A DNA stretch of 64,000 nucleotides from SVFI01 sp045588655 (GTDB lineage Bacteria; Bacillota; Clostridia; Lachnospirales; Lachnospiraceae): NCBI GenBank assembly GCA_045588655.1, contig JAZNEP010000028.1, positions 124,001 through 188,000 on the forward strand, written 5' to 3'. Of this stretch, positions 1-8,758 are shown piece by piece. The position numbers and the translations under genes were made by a program. Numbering within the stretch: the stretch's first letter is position 1; every line of letters begins with the position of its first letter. The notes below the pieces were generated by a model. That model was not told where the DNA came from and did no database searches. It saw only the letters and a list, made by a program, of their open reading frames with translations.

Positions 1-1076
1 GCCATTCCTTTTGTCTTTTTTTCAAATTGTTCTATATTTGTATACATACTATACAAAAACATAAATAAATATCCCAACATCACCGGTGGAATCACATACT
101 TCGCTTCCATATAGGATTCTCCTCCAAGAATGTAGAGAATTTCCGGTGTAATTAGCATCACGCCAATCAAAGCAAGCACAAAAAACAATATATAACCATA
201 CGAATATTTCTTAATGCCTTCGTAATTTTTTTTGTAAAGTTGCTCTCCCAACCACGGTGAATATGCGGAATTTAACGAATCCCACAAAACAGTTACTATC
301 ATGGCAATATTATACGCCATACCGTAAAGTGCAGTATCTTCCGGCCCACACATATTCGTAATCATAATTCTATCAACAGACCCCAGTACATTCGCAGCTA
401 GCAAATGAACCAAAAACGGAAGGCATATTGCAAGAGAATATTTCCAATATTTTACCTTTATAGTTCTATTCTTTATCAAAAAACAGCTATATAACACAGC
501 GGAAACTGCAAAAAAAGGAAACTGCGCTCCGATAATCCTTGCATCTAACGTGTTATTCATCACTGACATAAGTCCCAAAGAAAGTAAAACACTGCCTACA
601 CTCACTCCAATAGTAATCGCTACAACACTTTTATACTTATATGCAAATCGTTGTATCTGAGTATACATATTATAAGCAGGCAAAAACAACACACTCAAAA
701 ACATTGCAAAGATATACTTAAAATCCAGCGCGAATATTTTCTCCATAAAATCTTTGTTTATATAAGCCAAAGCAAAAAATATAATAACACTCAAAGTTCC
801 CAGAATCAGATTTGAAGTAGTATACGAATCCATATCTTCTTCAAAATCAAATCTTGCTCTTACCAAAGAAGTACTCAAACTTAAAGTTGCAACTATTGTT
901 ATTATCGATAACCACGCTGTAAAATTATTATAATATCCAAACTCAGTTTTGGTAAGCATTCGTGCAAAAACAGGAATCGTGATAAATCCCAATCCCTTTA
1001 ACACCATATTACTTACCAAATACCAAAAACTTGCTTTTACTGTATCATTCTTTTTAATCTCTTTTGAGTTACTCAA
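1..1076 (-). CDS. Wzx-type polysaccharide flippase, 3' end beyond window
   Basis: Partial gene: reading runs from a TTG start at 1076 down to base 1 without a stop, about 358 codons. It would move undecaprenyl-linked repeat units across the membrane. The N-terminus (FWYLVSNMVLKGLGF) is the usual first helix of the oligosaccharide flippase (MATE/MVF) family, followed by repeated hydrophobic segments; a late loop reads AKYVIPPVMLGYLFMF, then IEQFEKKTKG, typical of the family. The TTG has GGTGA six bases upstream; an in-frame upstream stop rules out a longer start, and an ATG at 1007 is the alternative. It is the last visible gene of the pseudaminic acid operon, so it is the likely flippase for that polymer. 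The family call is firm; the substrate is inferred from context. Confidence 0.85.
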   Translation of the reverse strand, partial: MSNSKEIKKNDTVKASFWYLVSNMVLKGLGFITIPVFARMLTKTEFGYYNNFTAWLSIITIVATLSLSTSLVRARFDFEEDMDSYTTSNLILGTLSVIIFFALAYINKDFMEKIFALDFKYIFAMFLSVLFLPAYNMYTQIQRFAYKYKSVVAITIGVSVGSVLLSLGLMSVMNNTLDARIIGAQFPFFAVSAVLYSCFLIKNRTIKVKYWKYSLAICLPFLVHLLAANVLGSVDRIMITNMCGPEDTALYGMAYNIAMIVTVLWDSLNSAYSPWLGEQLYKKNYEGIKKYSYGYILFFVLALIGVMLITPEILYILGGESYMEAKYVIPPVMLGYLFMFLYSMYTNIEQFEKKTKGM

Positions 1077-1098
1077 TTCATATCACCATTAACTACAA

Positions 1099-2223
1099 TT
1101 ATTTTACAAACTCCTTCACTTTCTCAATTACATAATCCTGTTCTTCAAAAGTTAGTCCGTAATAAAGCGGCAGACTAATAAAGTTTGCATATACCTCTTC
1201 TGCATTTTTACAGCAGACATCTTTATATCCATTCTCTTGATAATACGGATGCTTATAAACCGGAATATAGTGCACATTTACACCAATTTCTGCCTCACGT
1301 AGCTTATCAAAAATTTCTTTTCTTCGTCCATTCGGTACCTGAATTACGTAGAGATGATAGCTGTTATTACATCCCTGCGCCTGTTTCGGACATACTACTC
1401 CCACTGTATCCTTAAATGCCTCGTTATATCGATCTACCAGCTCTCTTCTCTTAGCCACAAACTTGTCCAGTTTTTTCATCTGAGAAATTCCAAGCGCACA
1501 CTGAATATCTGTAATTCTATAATTGTAACCGAGATCAATCTGCTCGTAATACCAGCCACCCTCATTTTTATGCATGAATCTCTCATCTCTTGTAATTCCA
1601 TGACTTCTAAACAACACTAATTTTTCATATAGCTCTTCATTGTTAGTGACAATCATTCCGCCTTCTCCTGTTGTCACATGCTTCACTGGATGGAAGCTAA
1701 ATGTCGTCATATCTGAGATAGAACCGACTTTTTTCCCTTTGTAATCTGCTCCGATTGCATGCGCAGCATCCTCAATTACTACTAAATTATACTCTTTTGC
1801 AATCGCATGAATTTCATTCATCTCACATGGCTGTCCAGTAAAATGAACTGCTACTATAGCTTTTGTTTTATCCGTAATTTTTCTTTTTATATCTTCCGGA
1901 TCAATATTGTATGTATCCGCTTTTACATCTGCAAATACCGGAGTTGCTCCACAATACAGTGCACAGTTTGCAGATGCAGCAAATGTGATAGGTGTCGTGA
2001 TAACCTCATCTCCCTCGCCAATGCCTGCCGCGAAACAAGCCGCATGAAGAGCTGCTGTTCCATTCGAAATAGCCACTGCATATTTAGCCCCCACATAATC
2101 TGCAACTATTTTTTCAAACTGTGTTACACTTGGCCCGGTTGTTAAAAAGTCAGATTTAAGCACATCTACTACTGCTTGAATATCATCATCATCAATTGTC
2201 TGTCTTCCATATGGTATATACAT
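1099..2223 (-). CDS. pseC: PseC, UDP-4-amino-4,6-dideoxy-N-acetyl-beta-L-altrosamine transaminase
   Basis: PLP-dependent sugar aminotransferase of the DegT/DnrJ/EryC1/StrS family, 374 aa. It aminates C4 of the 4-keto-L-altrose nucleotide made by PseB, the second step to pseudaminic acid. Visible marks: YIPYGRQTIDDDDI at the N-terminus, typical of PseC; SNGTAALH at about 53-60; EDAAHAIGA at 151-159, with the PLP-ring Asp; and the Schiff-base lysine in SFHPVKH, K181. Length matches the family. PseB, PseF, PseI and PseG lie in the same operon, which supports PseC over the similar LegC or PglE. A 79-base gap separates it from the MaoC gene upstream. The cytoplasmic product feeds an acyltransferase, here probably not a standard PseH. 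Confidence 0.92.
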   Translation of the reverse strand: MYIPYGRQTIDDDDIQAVVDVLKSDFLTTGPSVTQFEKIVADYVGAKYAVAISNGTAALHAACFAAGIGEGDEVITTPITFAASANCALYCGATPVFADVKADTYNIDPEDIKRKITDKTKAIVAVHFTGQPCEMNEIHAIAKEYNLVVIEDAAHAIGADYKGKKVGSISDMTTFSFHPVKHVTTGEGGMIVTNNEELYEKLVLFRSHGITRDERFMHKNEGGWYYEQIDLGYNYRITDIQCALGISQMKKLDKFVAKRRELVDRYNEAFKDTVGVVCPKQAQGCNNSYHLYVIQVPNGRRKEIFDKLREAEIGVNVHYIPVYKHPYYQENGYKDVCCKNAEEVYANFISLPLYYGLTFEEQDYVIEKVKEFVK

Positions 2224-2302
2224 AATTTATCTCCTTTTATAACATGTATTAGTTTGTAGTACAAAGTTCCAAATAAATGCGAACAGAATTTGATTTTGTT
2301 TT

Positions 2303-2728
2303 TTAATCAGCGACTAATCTATCTGAGTTAACTTTCACAACCGACTCTCCTACTATTACCACTTCTTCCCGCTGATTAAATACTTTATTTTCTAATCGTA
2401 CAATTCCTTTTTCCTTATTTACAATTTCTTTAATCTGCACTTTTGCAGTCAACGTATCTCCAATCATAACAGGCCTCATAAATTTGCAATTCTGCTCCAA
2501 ATAAATAGTCCCCGGTCCTGGCATATACATACCAATTGCCGTTGATATTAAGCTCGCCCCCAACATTCCATGTGCGATTCTTTCACCAAAAATTGTCTTT
2601 TCTGCTTCTGTTTTACTCACATGAACGGGATTGAAATCACCTGAAATTCCGGCAAATAATACTATATCTGCCTCTGTTATTGTTTTTTGAAAATACCCTT
2701 CATCACCAATTTTCAATTTATTATTCAT
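2303..2728 (-). CDS. MaoC-type (R)-specific enoyl-CoA hydratase
   Basis: A 141-aa single hotdog-fold protein. Members of this family add water to trans-2-enoyl-CoA to give (R)-3-hydroxyacyl-CoA. The catalytic Asp/His pair lies in GDFNPVH, D31 and H36, with the second conserved block RIAHGML at about 50-56. It overlaps the 3' end of pseG by 8 bases, so the two are probably translationally coupled, and it sits between pseG and pseC. That position is hard to explain by lipid metabolism. Inference: it may supply a hydroxyacyl-CoA, for example from crotonyl-CoA, to the N-acyltransferase of the pathway, giving an N-(3-hydroxybutyryl) nonulosonate. Family assignment is strong; the role is a hypothesis. 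Confidence 0.85.
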   Translation of the reverse strand: MNNKLKIGDEGYFQKTITEADIVLFAGISGDFNPVHVSKTEAEKTIFGERIAHGMLGASLISTAIGMYMPGPGTIYLEQNCKFMRPVMIGDTLTAKVQIKEIVNKEKGIVRLENKVFNQREEVVIVGESVVKVNSDRLVAD

Positions 2729-3770
2729 TGCAAACTTCCTTTTCCGCTAACACCAATTGTATAATTTCTTCTGCCAAGTAACTTGCACCTCTACCGTCAA
2801 CCAATTTTCGCATTTTTTCTTCTACATCTATACGATAAGATAGTTCAGCAGCTTTTTCCAAAGCAAACAGTAATGCATCCTTCGGAAATCCATTTCTGAT
2901 ATCCCCCAGTGAAATCACATATCCTTTTTCTGAAAAAACTTGTAAATTTTCAAGTTGATTATCAGCCAACGCATAACCTATAGTCGCAGTTCCACATGCA
3001 GCTAATTCATAAAGAGTCGTTCCTGCAGCTGATATCGCAACATCTGCATTTAACATATAATCCTTTAATTCTGCTAAATTTTCATAAACCATCAGATTAT
3101 CTTGTCTTTTCTGAATTTCTTTTAATTTTTCTTTATCAGTATTATATTTTCCACATACAACCTGAAATATCACATTTCTAAACTTATCCTTGCAAACAAT
3201 CTCCTCAACAAAATGCACTAAAAAATGATATTGGTCTGTTCCTCCAGACAAAACAAGCACTTTTTCTATTGTATCTTTACATTTTTTAGGAACAATCGTT
3301 TCAAACTCTTGACGTAACGGGACATATTTGCAACCCAACAACATCTTTGTATTTGTTTTCATATACATTTGTGAATAATCTATCTCGTCCGCAAATATTG
3401 TATAATTTACCAGCAAATCACATGGATATACCATCTCATGCAAATCATCGATATAGATTACTTTAACGCAATCAGATAGTTTCTTTAAATATGATTGTGA
3501 CACAAAATAAGAATCCACGAGTAATGCTCTTATCCCAAGCTTATTTATCAAAAAACTCAGTTGTGAATAATCTTTCTCTATTTCTGTATATTTGCCTTCC
3601 ATCACATGACACTTAAATCCTTTTTCTTCTATCAACTTCATATTAATGGCATCCACAGTAAAGAAATGAACTTCGTACCCATGCACTTTGATTTTTTCCG
3701 CAATCGAAAGACACCTCATCAAATGACCTGTACTTATTTCCGAATTTGCATCTACTCTAAAACCTATCAT
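2721..3770 (-). CDS. pseG: PseG, UDP-2,4-diacetamido-2,4,6-trideoxy-beta-L-altropyranose hydrolase
   Basis: GT-B-fold hydrolase, 349 aa, that removes UDP from the 2,4-diacylamino sugar before condensation by PseI. The N-terminus FRVDANSEISTGHLMRC is the PseG signature; H16 corresponds to the proposed catalytic base of the Campylobacter enzyme (His17, from memory). A nucleotide-binding SGGTDQYHF block lies in the middle, and AISAAGTTLYELAACGTATI in the C-terminal half is the UDP-binding region shared with MurG-like proteins. One base separates it from the acyltransferase gene upstream, and the MaoC gene overlaps its end. This gene marks the pathway as pseudaminic rather than sialic acid. Confidence 0.92.
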   Translation of the reverse strand: MIGFRVDANSEISTGHLMRCLSIAEKIKVHGYEVHFFTVDAINMKLIEEKGFKCHVMEGKYTEIEKDYSQLSFLINKLGIRALLVDSYFVSQSYLKKLSDCVKVIYIDDLHEMVYPCDLLVNYTIFADEIDYSQMYMKTNTKMLLGCKYVPLRQEFETIVPKKCKDTIEKVLVLSGGTDQYHFLVHFVEEIVCKDKFRNVIFQVVCGKYNTDKEKLKEIQKRQDNLMVYENLAELKDYMLNADVAISAAGTTLYELAACGTATIGYALADNQLENLQVFSEKGYVISLGDIRNGFPKDALLFALEKAAELSYRIDVEEKMRKLVDGRGASYLAEEIIQLVLAEKEVCNE

Positions 3771-3771
3771 A

Positions 3772-4347
3772 CTACTCTACTTTCTGACAATCCTGGTCAA
3801 ACTGTGCTTCCAACTCCAATATTTTTTTTGATCGTTCCTTTCGTTCCTTTGCCGGAATACCTGCATAAACTTTCCATTCAGCTGTATCTTTCGTGCACAA
3901 GCTCATGGATCCGACACTACTTCCTTCATTGATTGTCACATTAGGTAGAACAATTGATCCCGCACCAATAATACCATGTTTACATATTTTTACTTTTCCA
4001 CTTATTGACGTCGGTTTATACTTTGCCGGAATCATAGGATTGGTCATAGACTCTCCTGTGTAATCATCAGAAACAGCATATATAGTCACTTTCGATGATA
4101 AACCAGAATAGTCGCACATCTCGATTCCATCATCACCACCATATAAGCCACAAAAATGCGATATATGAATATAGTTATGCAGTTTAACATTTCCGCTAAT
4201 AATTGTATAATCATCGATTCTTACATCATGACCTATTTCCAATCTTTCCGGATGGTATAAAATTACATGCTTTCCTATATATACATTTTCGCCATATGAT
4301 TTCAATCCCAATCCAGCCAATTCTTCTTGCGAATAAAATGTTCCCAT
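3772..4347 (-). CDS. Left-handed beta-helix (hexapeptide) acyltransferase, candidate replacement for PseH
   Basis: A 191-aa acyltransferase built of imperfect hexapeptide repeats (IGKHVILYHPERLEIGHDV, then VKICKHGIIGAGSIVLPNVTI near 130-155) and ending in the usual AGIPAKERK motif. Such enzymes transfer acetyl or longer acyl groups from acyl-CoA to sugar amino or hydroxyl groups. It lies between pseI and pseG, one base from pseG. No GNAT-fold PseH is visible in the operon, so this is the best candidate for N-acylation of the C4 amino group made by PseC, as hexapeptide enzymes (PglD, NeuD, LegH) do in related pathways. The nearby MaoC gene suggests the donor may not be acetyl-CoA. O-acetylation of the finished polymer is the alternative. 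Confidence 0.8.
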   Translation of the reverse strand: MGTFYSQEELAGLGLKSYGENVYIGKHVILYHPERLEIGHDVRIDDYTIISGNVKLHNYIHISHFCGLYGGDDGIEMCDYSGLSSKVTIYAVSDDYTGESMTNPMIPAKYKPTSISGKVKICKHGIIGAGSIVLPNVTINEGSSVGSMSLCTKDTAEWKVYAGIPAKERKERSKKILELEAQFDQDCQKVE

Positions 4348-4359
4348 GCTCTTAATCTC

Positions 4360-5397
4360 CTATCTGGTAAAATGACACATATCTAAAGGTGTTCCTGCAT
4401 CAATATCCTCTAATGCAATTTTCCCTAAAACATCATAATAATATTTCGGTTCCATTCCTTGTGCCGGTCGAATAATTCTAATATTTTCCGGTGTCAGTTT
4501 GTCACCTTTCTTGATTGTTTTCGCAACGAACAATGATTTTCTGAAGTCTCTGTTACTCATCTCACTCTCTGTCACTTCATAACAGATTTTTCCTATTGCT
4601 CTTTCAGCATCTCGAATATTTTTTACCATTTCAGCAAACTCTTTCGGTTCCATAGAAAAAGAAGAATCCGGATTTTCTATTTCTCTGCTGATGCAAAAAT
4701 GCTTTTCAATGATATTTGCTCCCAGAGCAACAGCCGTTACAGCTGCAATCGATCCCATCGAATGGTCCGACAAACCAACAGGCAAATTAAACACTTCCTT
4801 CATATTCGGAATCGTCTTTAAATTCATAGAATCCGGTATTGCTGGATAAGCACTGGAGCATTTCAACAAAGCAAGCGGGCAATCGTATTTGCGTACAGTT
4901 TTCACAGCTTCCTCAATCTCCCCAAGACTTGCCATACCAGTTGACATGATAATTGGCTTACGCTTTTGTGCCACATAGTCAATCAGCGGAATATCCACGA
5001 GTTCAAAGGATGCAATTTTATAAAATTCCATCCCGATTTCTTCTAAAAAATCAACCGCAGTAAAATCAAAAGGCGTAGAAAAGAAATCAATCCCTACCTT
5101 TTTGGCCGTATCATATAATTCGGCCTGCCATTCCCATGGCGTATATGCTTTTTGGTATAAGGAATATAAATTTTCACCTTCCCATGTTCCATTATCAATA
5201 TGAAAATACTCATTATGACAATTCATCGTAATCGTGTCGGCCGTATAAGTCTGAATCTTGACACAATCGGCGCCGGCCTCTTTTGCCGCATGGATAATCT
5301 CCTTTGCATGGTCAATACTTCCTGCATGATTTGCTGACATTTCCGCTATGATGTAACTTGAATTTCCATCCCCAATATTTCTTCCATTTATCTGCAT
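4360..5397 (-). CDS. pseI: PseI, pseudaminic acid synthase
   Basis: NeuB-family enzyme, 345 aa, condensing phosphoenolpyruvate with the free 2,4-diacylamino-6-deoxy-L-altrose to give pseudaminic acid. The N-terminal TIM barrel begins ISEMSANH-like (AEMSANHAGS); KIQTYTADT and LSDHSMG follow. The substrate loop reads PDSSFSMEP where sialic acid synthases have a PDHxxS pattern, which favours PseI. Residues from about 285 on (SLFVAKTIKKGDKLT onward) form the C-terminal SAF antifreeze-like domain. Its start overlaps the pseF stop by one base (TAATG). It differs from the second NeuB-type protein in this window (15480-16361), which lacks the SAF domain. Confidence 0.92.
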   Translation of the reverse strand: MQINGRNIGDGNSSYIIAEMSANHAGSIDHAKEIIHAAKEAGADCVKIQTYTADTITMNCHNEYFHIDNGTWEGENLYSLYQKAYTPWEWQAELYDTAKKVGIDFFSTPFDFTAVDFLEEIGMEFYKIASFELVDIPLIDYVAQKRKPIIMSTGMASLGEIEEAVKTVRKYDCPLALLKCSSAYPAIPDSMNLKTIPNMKEVFNLPVGLSDHSMGSIAAVTAVALGANIIEKHFCISREIENPDSSFSMEPKEFAEMVKNIRDAERAIGKICYEVTESEMSNRDFRKSLFVAKTIKKGDKLTPENIRIIRPAQGMEPKYYYDVLGKIALEDIDAGTPLDMCHFTR

Positions 5398-6104
5398 TAC
5401 TGCTCCTTCTCCGATTGCATAAGTTTATACTTTATCTCCGCAATCTTCCAGTCTTCTTCATTATCAATATCCTGTACTTCCAAATCCGACACAATAATCG
5501 GCTTACATCTCTCTCCTATAACACGATTTGTTTCTTCAAATTGCGCTATCTTAAAACAATAAAACTGTCCGACATCGTGATAGATTGGAGACAGATCCTG
5601 AGAACGCATATTATAAAATTCCGGCCATTTTATCTTAATGCATCCATCCTTTACCTCTACACCTCTCTGTGGCGGAAAAGAATATTGCACTACAGGCATA
5701 ACAGAATCCACATCATCCGCACTCAAATATTTCATCCCTTCCTGTAACTTTAACGCCGTTACAAAAGGTGCTGTCGGATAAATACAACATGCGTACTGAA
5801 ACTCTGTTCCTCTTTTACGATATTCCGTAATTACTTCCAACAAAACATCTGCCGTTGTCGCATAATCATTAGAAGTTTCTTCACTCCGAAAGAAAGGCAC
5901 GGTTGCCCCTGCCTTTCTTGCTATTTCTGCGATTTCTTTACTATCTGTAGAAACCATAACCTCATCAAACACTCCACTTTCCAACGCTGCTTCAATGGAG
6001 TAACACAGTATAGGTTTTCCACAAAATTCTCTAATATTTTTCCCAGGAATTCTTTTACTACCACCACGTGCCGTGATGATTGCAACTGATTTACTCATAA
6101 TCAT
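5397..6104 (-). CDS. pseF: PseF, CMP-pseudaminic acid cytidylyltransferase
   Basis: A 235-aa CMP-nonulosonate synthetase that activates pseudaminic acid with CTP. The N-terminus AIITARGGSKRIPGKNI is the CTP-binding motif of the NeuA/PseF family; SEETSNDYATTADVLLEV and CCIYPTAPFVTA are the typical substrate-site blocks. The family could also include legionaminic or sialic acid activators; pseB, pseC, pseG and pseI in the same operon settle it as PseF. It shares one base with pseI and follows pseB after 11 bases. Its product is the donor for a pseudaminyltransferase, probably one of the uncharacterised transferases here. Confidence 0.92.
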   Translation of the reverse strand: MIMSKSVAIITARGGSKRIPGKNIREFCGKPILCYSIEAALESGVFDEVMVSTDSKEIAEIARKAGATVPFFRSEETSNDYATTADVLLEVITEYRKRGTEFQYACCIYPTAPFVTALKLQEGMKYLSADDVDSVMPVVQYSFPPQRGVEVKDGCIKIKWPEFYNMRSQDLSPIYHDVGQFYCFKIAQFEETNRVIGERCKPIIVSDLEVQDIDNEEDWKIAEIKYKLMQSEKEQ

Positions 6105-6115
6105 CCCTTTCTGTA

Positions 6116-7114
6116 TTAGTGATTAAAATCCATTTTACTTATTAATTCTTTTAACTGATCTACACTAAGCCACTCTGTATTAATGCCAGAGCTATACTCA
6201 AAACCATCTTCTACTTTTTTACCACCCGGAATAATCTTTTCCGGTCCCCACCAATTAAAGTGTGGATAAATAATGTAATGCTTTTCATACTCATATGTCA
6301 AAGCGGAATCTTCTCTTGTAACCATAATTTCATGAAGCTTTTCACCTTCACGAATACCCACCTCCGGCATCTCACATCCCGGAAGCATAGCCTGTGCCAA
6401 ATCAGTAATCTTGAAAGAAGGAATCTTAGAAATAAAAGTTTCTCCACCATTTGATTCATTTAATGCTTTAATTACTAACTCAACACCCTCTTCCAAACTA
6501 ATCCAGAAACGTGTCATTCTATAGTCTGTTATCGGTAACTCTTTTCCACCATTATCAATGATATTCTTAAAGAACGGAATAACCGAACCACGGCTACCTG
6601 CCACATTACCATATCTCACAACAGAAAAACGAACATCTTTTGAACCTGCATACGAATTTGCCGCAATGAACAACTTATCCGATACTAATTTGGTTCCACC
6701 ATATAAGTTAATCGGATTTACTGCTTTATCGGTCGATAGTGCAACTACTCTCTTTACACATCCAGAATCTAAAACAGCGTTTACAATGTTCGTTGCTCCA
6801 TCGATGTTTGTTTTCACAGCTTCAATCGGATTATATTCACAAGCCGGCACCTGTTTCAGAGCTGCTGCATGAATGACATAATCAACACCCTCAAGCGCTC
6901 TCTGTAATCTCTCTTTATCACGAATATCTCCGATAAAGAAACGAAGAACGTCAGCATGTTCTTTAAATTTATTTGCCATAATAAACTGTTTAAACTCATC
7001 TCTGGAGTAAATGATGATTTTTTTGGGTTTGTAATGATCTAGCACGTACTGTGTAAAATGATTACCAAATGAACCTGTTCCACCTGTAATTAAAATAGTC
7101 TTATTGTTTAACAT
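6116..7114 (-). CDS. pseB: PseB, UDP-GlcNAc 4,6-dehydratase (5-inverting)
   Basis: First enzyme of pseudaminic acid synthesis, 332 aa, short-chain dehydrogenase fold. It converts UDP-GlcNAc to the 4-keto-6-deoxy-L-arabino-hexulose. NAD(P) is bound by ITGGTGSFG at 9-17. The inverting-dehydratase triad is visible as STDKA (D129, K130) and YGGTK (Y138, K142). IIIYSRDEFKQ and the C-terminal ITDYRMTRFWI block are hallmarks of the FlaA1/PseB group. Length is normal. Its first 14 bases overlap the end of the sialyltransferase-like gene upstream, suggesting tight co-translation. Confidence 0.93.
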   Translation of the reverse strand: MLNNKTILITGGTGSFGNHFTQYVLDHYKPKKIIIYSRDEFKQFIMANKFKEHADVLRFFIGDIRDKERLQRALEGVDYVIHAAALKQVPACEYNPIEAVKTNIDGATNIVNAVLDSGCVKRVVALSTDKAVNPINLYGGTKLVSDKLFIAANSYAGSKDVRFSVVRYGNVAGSRGSVIPFFKNIIDNGGKELPITDYRMTRFWISLEEGVELVIKALNESNGGETFISKIPSFKITDLAQAMLPGCEMPEVGIREGEKLHEIMVTREDSALTYEYEKHYIIYPHFNWWGPEKIIPGGKKVEDGFEYSSGINTEWLSVDQLKELISKMDFNH

Positions 7115-8003
7115 CGCTTTTCTCCTTATTCATAAATAATGTATTATAATCTACTCTCGGAATGCAATCGAGCACTCCACCTGCCGTAGCATTATACAAT
7201 TTAATATTCCTTTTTTTTGTATACTCGTACAATCTTCGATAGTCAGCAAACATCCTATAAAATCCTTCGAAAAATGTTTCGGGATTTATCTTTGAATGCG
7301 TTTTCTTAATTTGTTCTTTTTCTTGTTCTGACATTTTATAAGCATGCAGCTCCACTTCTTTCCCCGCCATAACTGATATCTGTTCATATCCGGTCATATC
7401 ACATCCAAGAAGATATATTTCTGAAAACCCCATATAAACAGCAATCGAAATTGCATACTGAACCACATTACAATATCCAAACATAGTACGCGTCATATCT
7501 ATTTTTTTATTGAATCCCTCATAGATATTTCCTGTACAATCCAAATATGAAATATTCAAAAAATCTGATAATACAACCTTTTCTATATCCTCTTTTTTAT
7601 CATAAGGGAAAAAACATACAGGTGCCACCTTGTTATTCACAATCATTTTAAATGATTCTAATTTCTCCCTATCGGCATCTTTTTCCAAATCAAACTCGAA
7701 GATAAACGGATCTACCATTACATGAAAATCAGCGCAAACTTCTTTGTACAGTGGGCTCTTATACATATAGTTGACCGTAAAAACTATCTCATCCTTCAAG
7801 TGAGATAAATCTTGTTTTTTAAGTGATGGTCCATTACCTATGATAAAGCATCTCTTCGCTTCAAATCTATTTTTAAATTGTATATTCTCTCTAAGTATTT
7901 TTTTTCTTTGAAAATCAAAAGCACCAACGCTGGTTTTTTTTATCCTCTTTGCTTCATTATATACTCTTTCAAAAATATTTTTAGCAATATTACCTGCTGT
8001 CAT
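7101..8003 (-). CDS. Sialyltransferase-like / DUF115-type protein, candidate pseudaminyltransferase
   Basis: A 300-aa cytoplasmic protein with CFIIGNGPSLKKQDL at about 52-66. This glycine-rich start, an NGPSLK core followed by a conserved Asn a little further on (FTVNYMY), resembles bacterial GT42 sialyltransferases (Cst-I/II group) and the related MptE-like/DUF115 fold. A second block, IYLLGCDMTGY in the middle, is also shared by these proteins. It overlaps pseB by 14 bases within the pseudaminic acid operon. Inference: it transfers a nonulosonic acid, most likely CMP-activated pseudaminic acid, to the lipid-linked repeat unit. I recognise the fold and motif but not a precise family, so activity is unproven. 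Confidence 0.65.
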   Translation of the reverse strand: MTAGNIAKNIFERVYNEAKRIKKTSVGAFDFQRKKILRENIQFKNRFEAKRCFIIGNGPSLKKQDLSHLKDEIVFTVNYMYKSPLYKEVCADFHVMVDPFIFEFDLEKDADREKLESFKMIVNNKVAPVCFFPYDKKEDIEKVVLSDFLNISYLDCTGNIYEGFNKKIDMTRTMFGYCNVVQYAISIAVYMGFSEIYLLGCDMTGYEQISVMAGKEVELHAYKMSEQEKEQIKKTHSKINPETFFEGFYRMFADYRRLYEYTKKRNIKLYNATAGGVLDCIPRVDYNTLFMNKEKSDVKQ

Positions 8004-8068
8004 ATCATTCCCTCTCCATTAATGCATATCCAAAGCTATTATACTTATATCTTTATATTATTACAACT

Positions 8069-8740
8069 CTATTCTTTTTCCAATTTTTTTTGCAATTTTT
8101 TGACACTCTCAAATGCCTCTGCATGTTCTTGGATCCACCGCTCATCTTTATTCCACCATTGCAACTCCATAAGCCATTTAATCTCTTCTTCTGAAAATCT
8201 ATATTTAATTACTTTAGCCGGTACTCCTCCCACTATAGCATAGGGTGGTACATCCTTGTTTACCAATGAACCCGCAGCTAATATCGCTCCATCTCCAACC
8301 TTAACGCCTTCAAGTATGGCAACATTTGTGCCAATCCACACATCATTACCAATCTCTACACAATAACTTCCATCAAAACTCGTTGTCGAATGTTCTTCAA
8401 ACTTAATCTGGTCTACATATGAAAAACCGCATTGATGGCCATATGTAAAAAATGACGGATGTGTTGAAACAAATATGCTACTAGGATGACGACCATCGAT
8501 AATTTGAATATATCTTGCCAAACTACAAAATTTTCCTATTTTACAGTTTATCAGCAAATTATTATCCCCAATGTACGTTCCTACTCCTACCTTAACATTA
8601 TCCAACGTTGTTCTTTGTCCTACAAAATTTTTACCCTCTAACTTAACACCCTTCCCAATTTTTGCCCTCAAAGATACATATACATTTTTTTGAAAATATC
8701 TATATTTTATTTTTTGACAAACTCTAACAAATACTTGCAC
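8069..8740 (-). CDS. CatB-like hexapeptide acetyltransferase
   Basis: A 223-aa left-handed beta-helix acetyltransferase of the xenobiotic/CatB-like subgroup. Hexapeptide turns run from about residue 25 (IGKGVKLEGKNFVGQ) to VEIGNDVWIGTNVAILEGV at about 148-166, ending in PPYAIVGGVPAKVIKYRF. The His-containing loop IDGRHPSS...STHPSFF is the usual active-site insertion. It probably O-acetylates a sugar of the polymer or an activated precursor. It is one of three hexapeptide enzymes in this operon, 65 bases before the sialyltransferase-like gene and 18 bases after the next acetyltransferase. The antibiotic-acetylating role of the name-giving relatives is unlikely here. Confidence 0.85.
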   Translation of the reverse strand: MQVFVRVCQKIKYRYFQKNVYVSLRAKIGKGVKLEGKNFVGQRTTLDNVKVGVGTYIGDNNLLINCKIGKFCSLARYIQIIDGRHPSSIFVSTHPSFFTYGHQCGFSYVDQIKFEEHSTTSFDGSYCVEIGNDVWIGTNVAILEGVKVGDGAILAAGSLVNKDVPPYAIVGGVPAKVIKYRFSEEEIKWLMELQWWNKDERWIQEHAEAFESVKKLQKKLEKE

Positions 8741-8758
8741 ATTTTCTCCTTCATCATT

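Noticed and set aside
3772..4347. Calling the hexapeptide acyltransferase PseH
   Set aside because: PseH is a GNAT-fold enzyme; this protein is a left-handed beta-helix. The role may match but the name would mislead.
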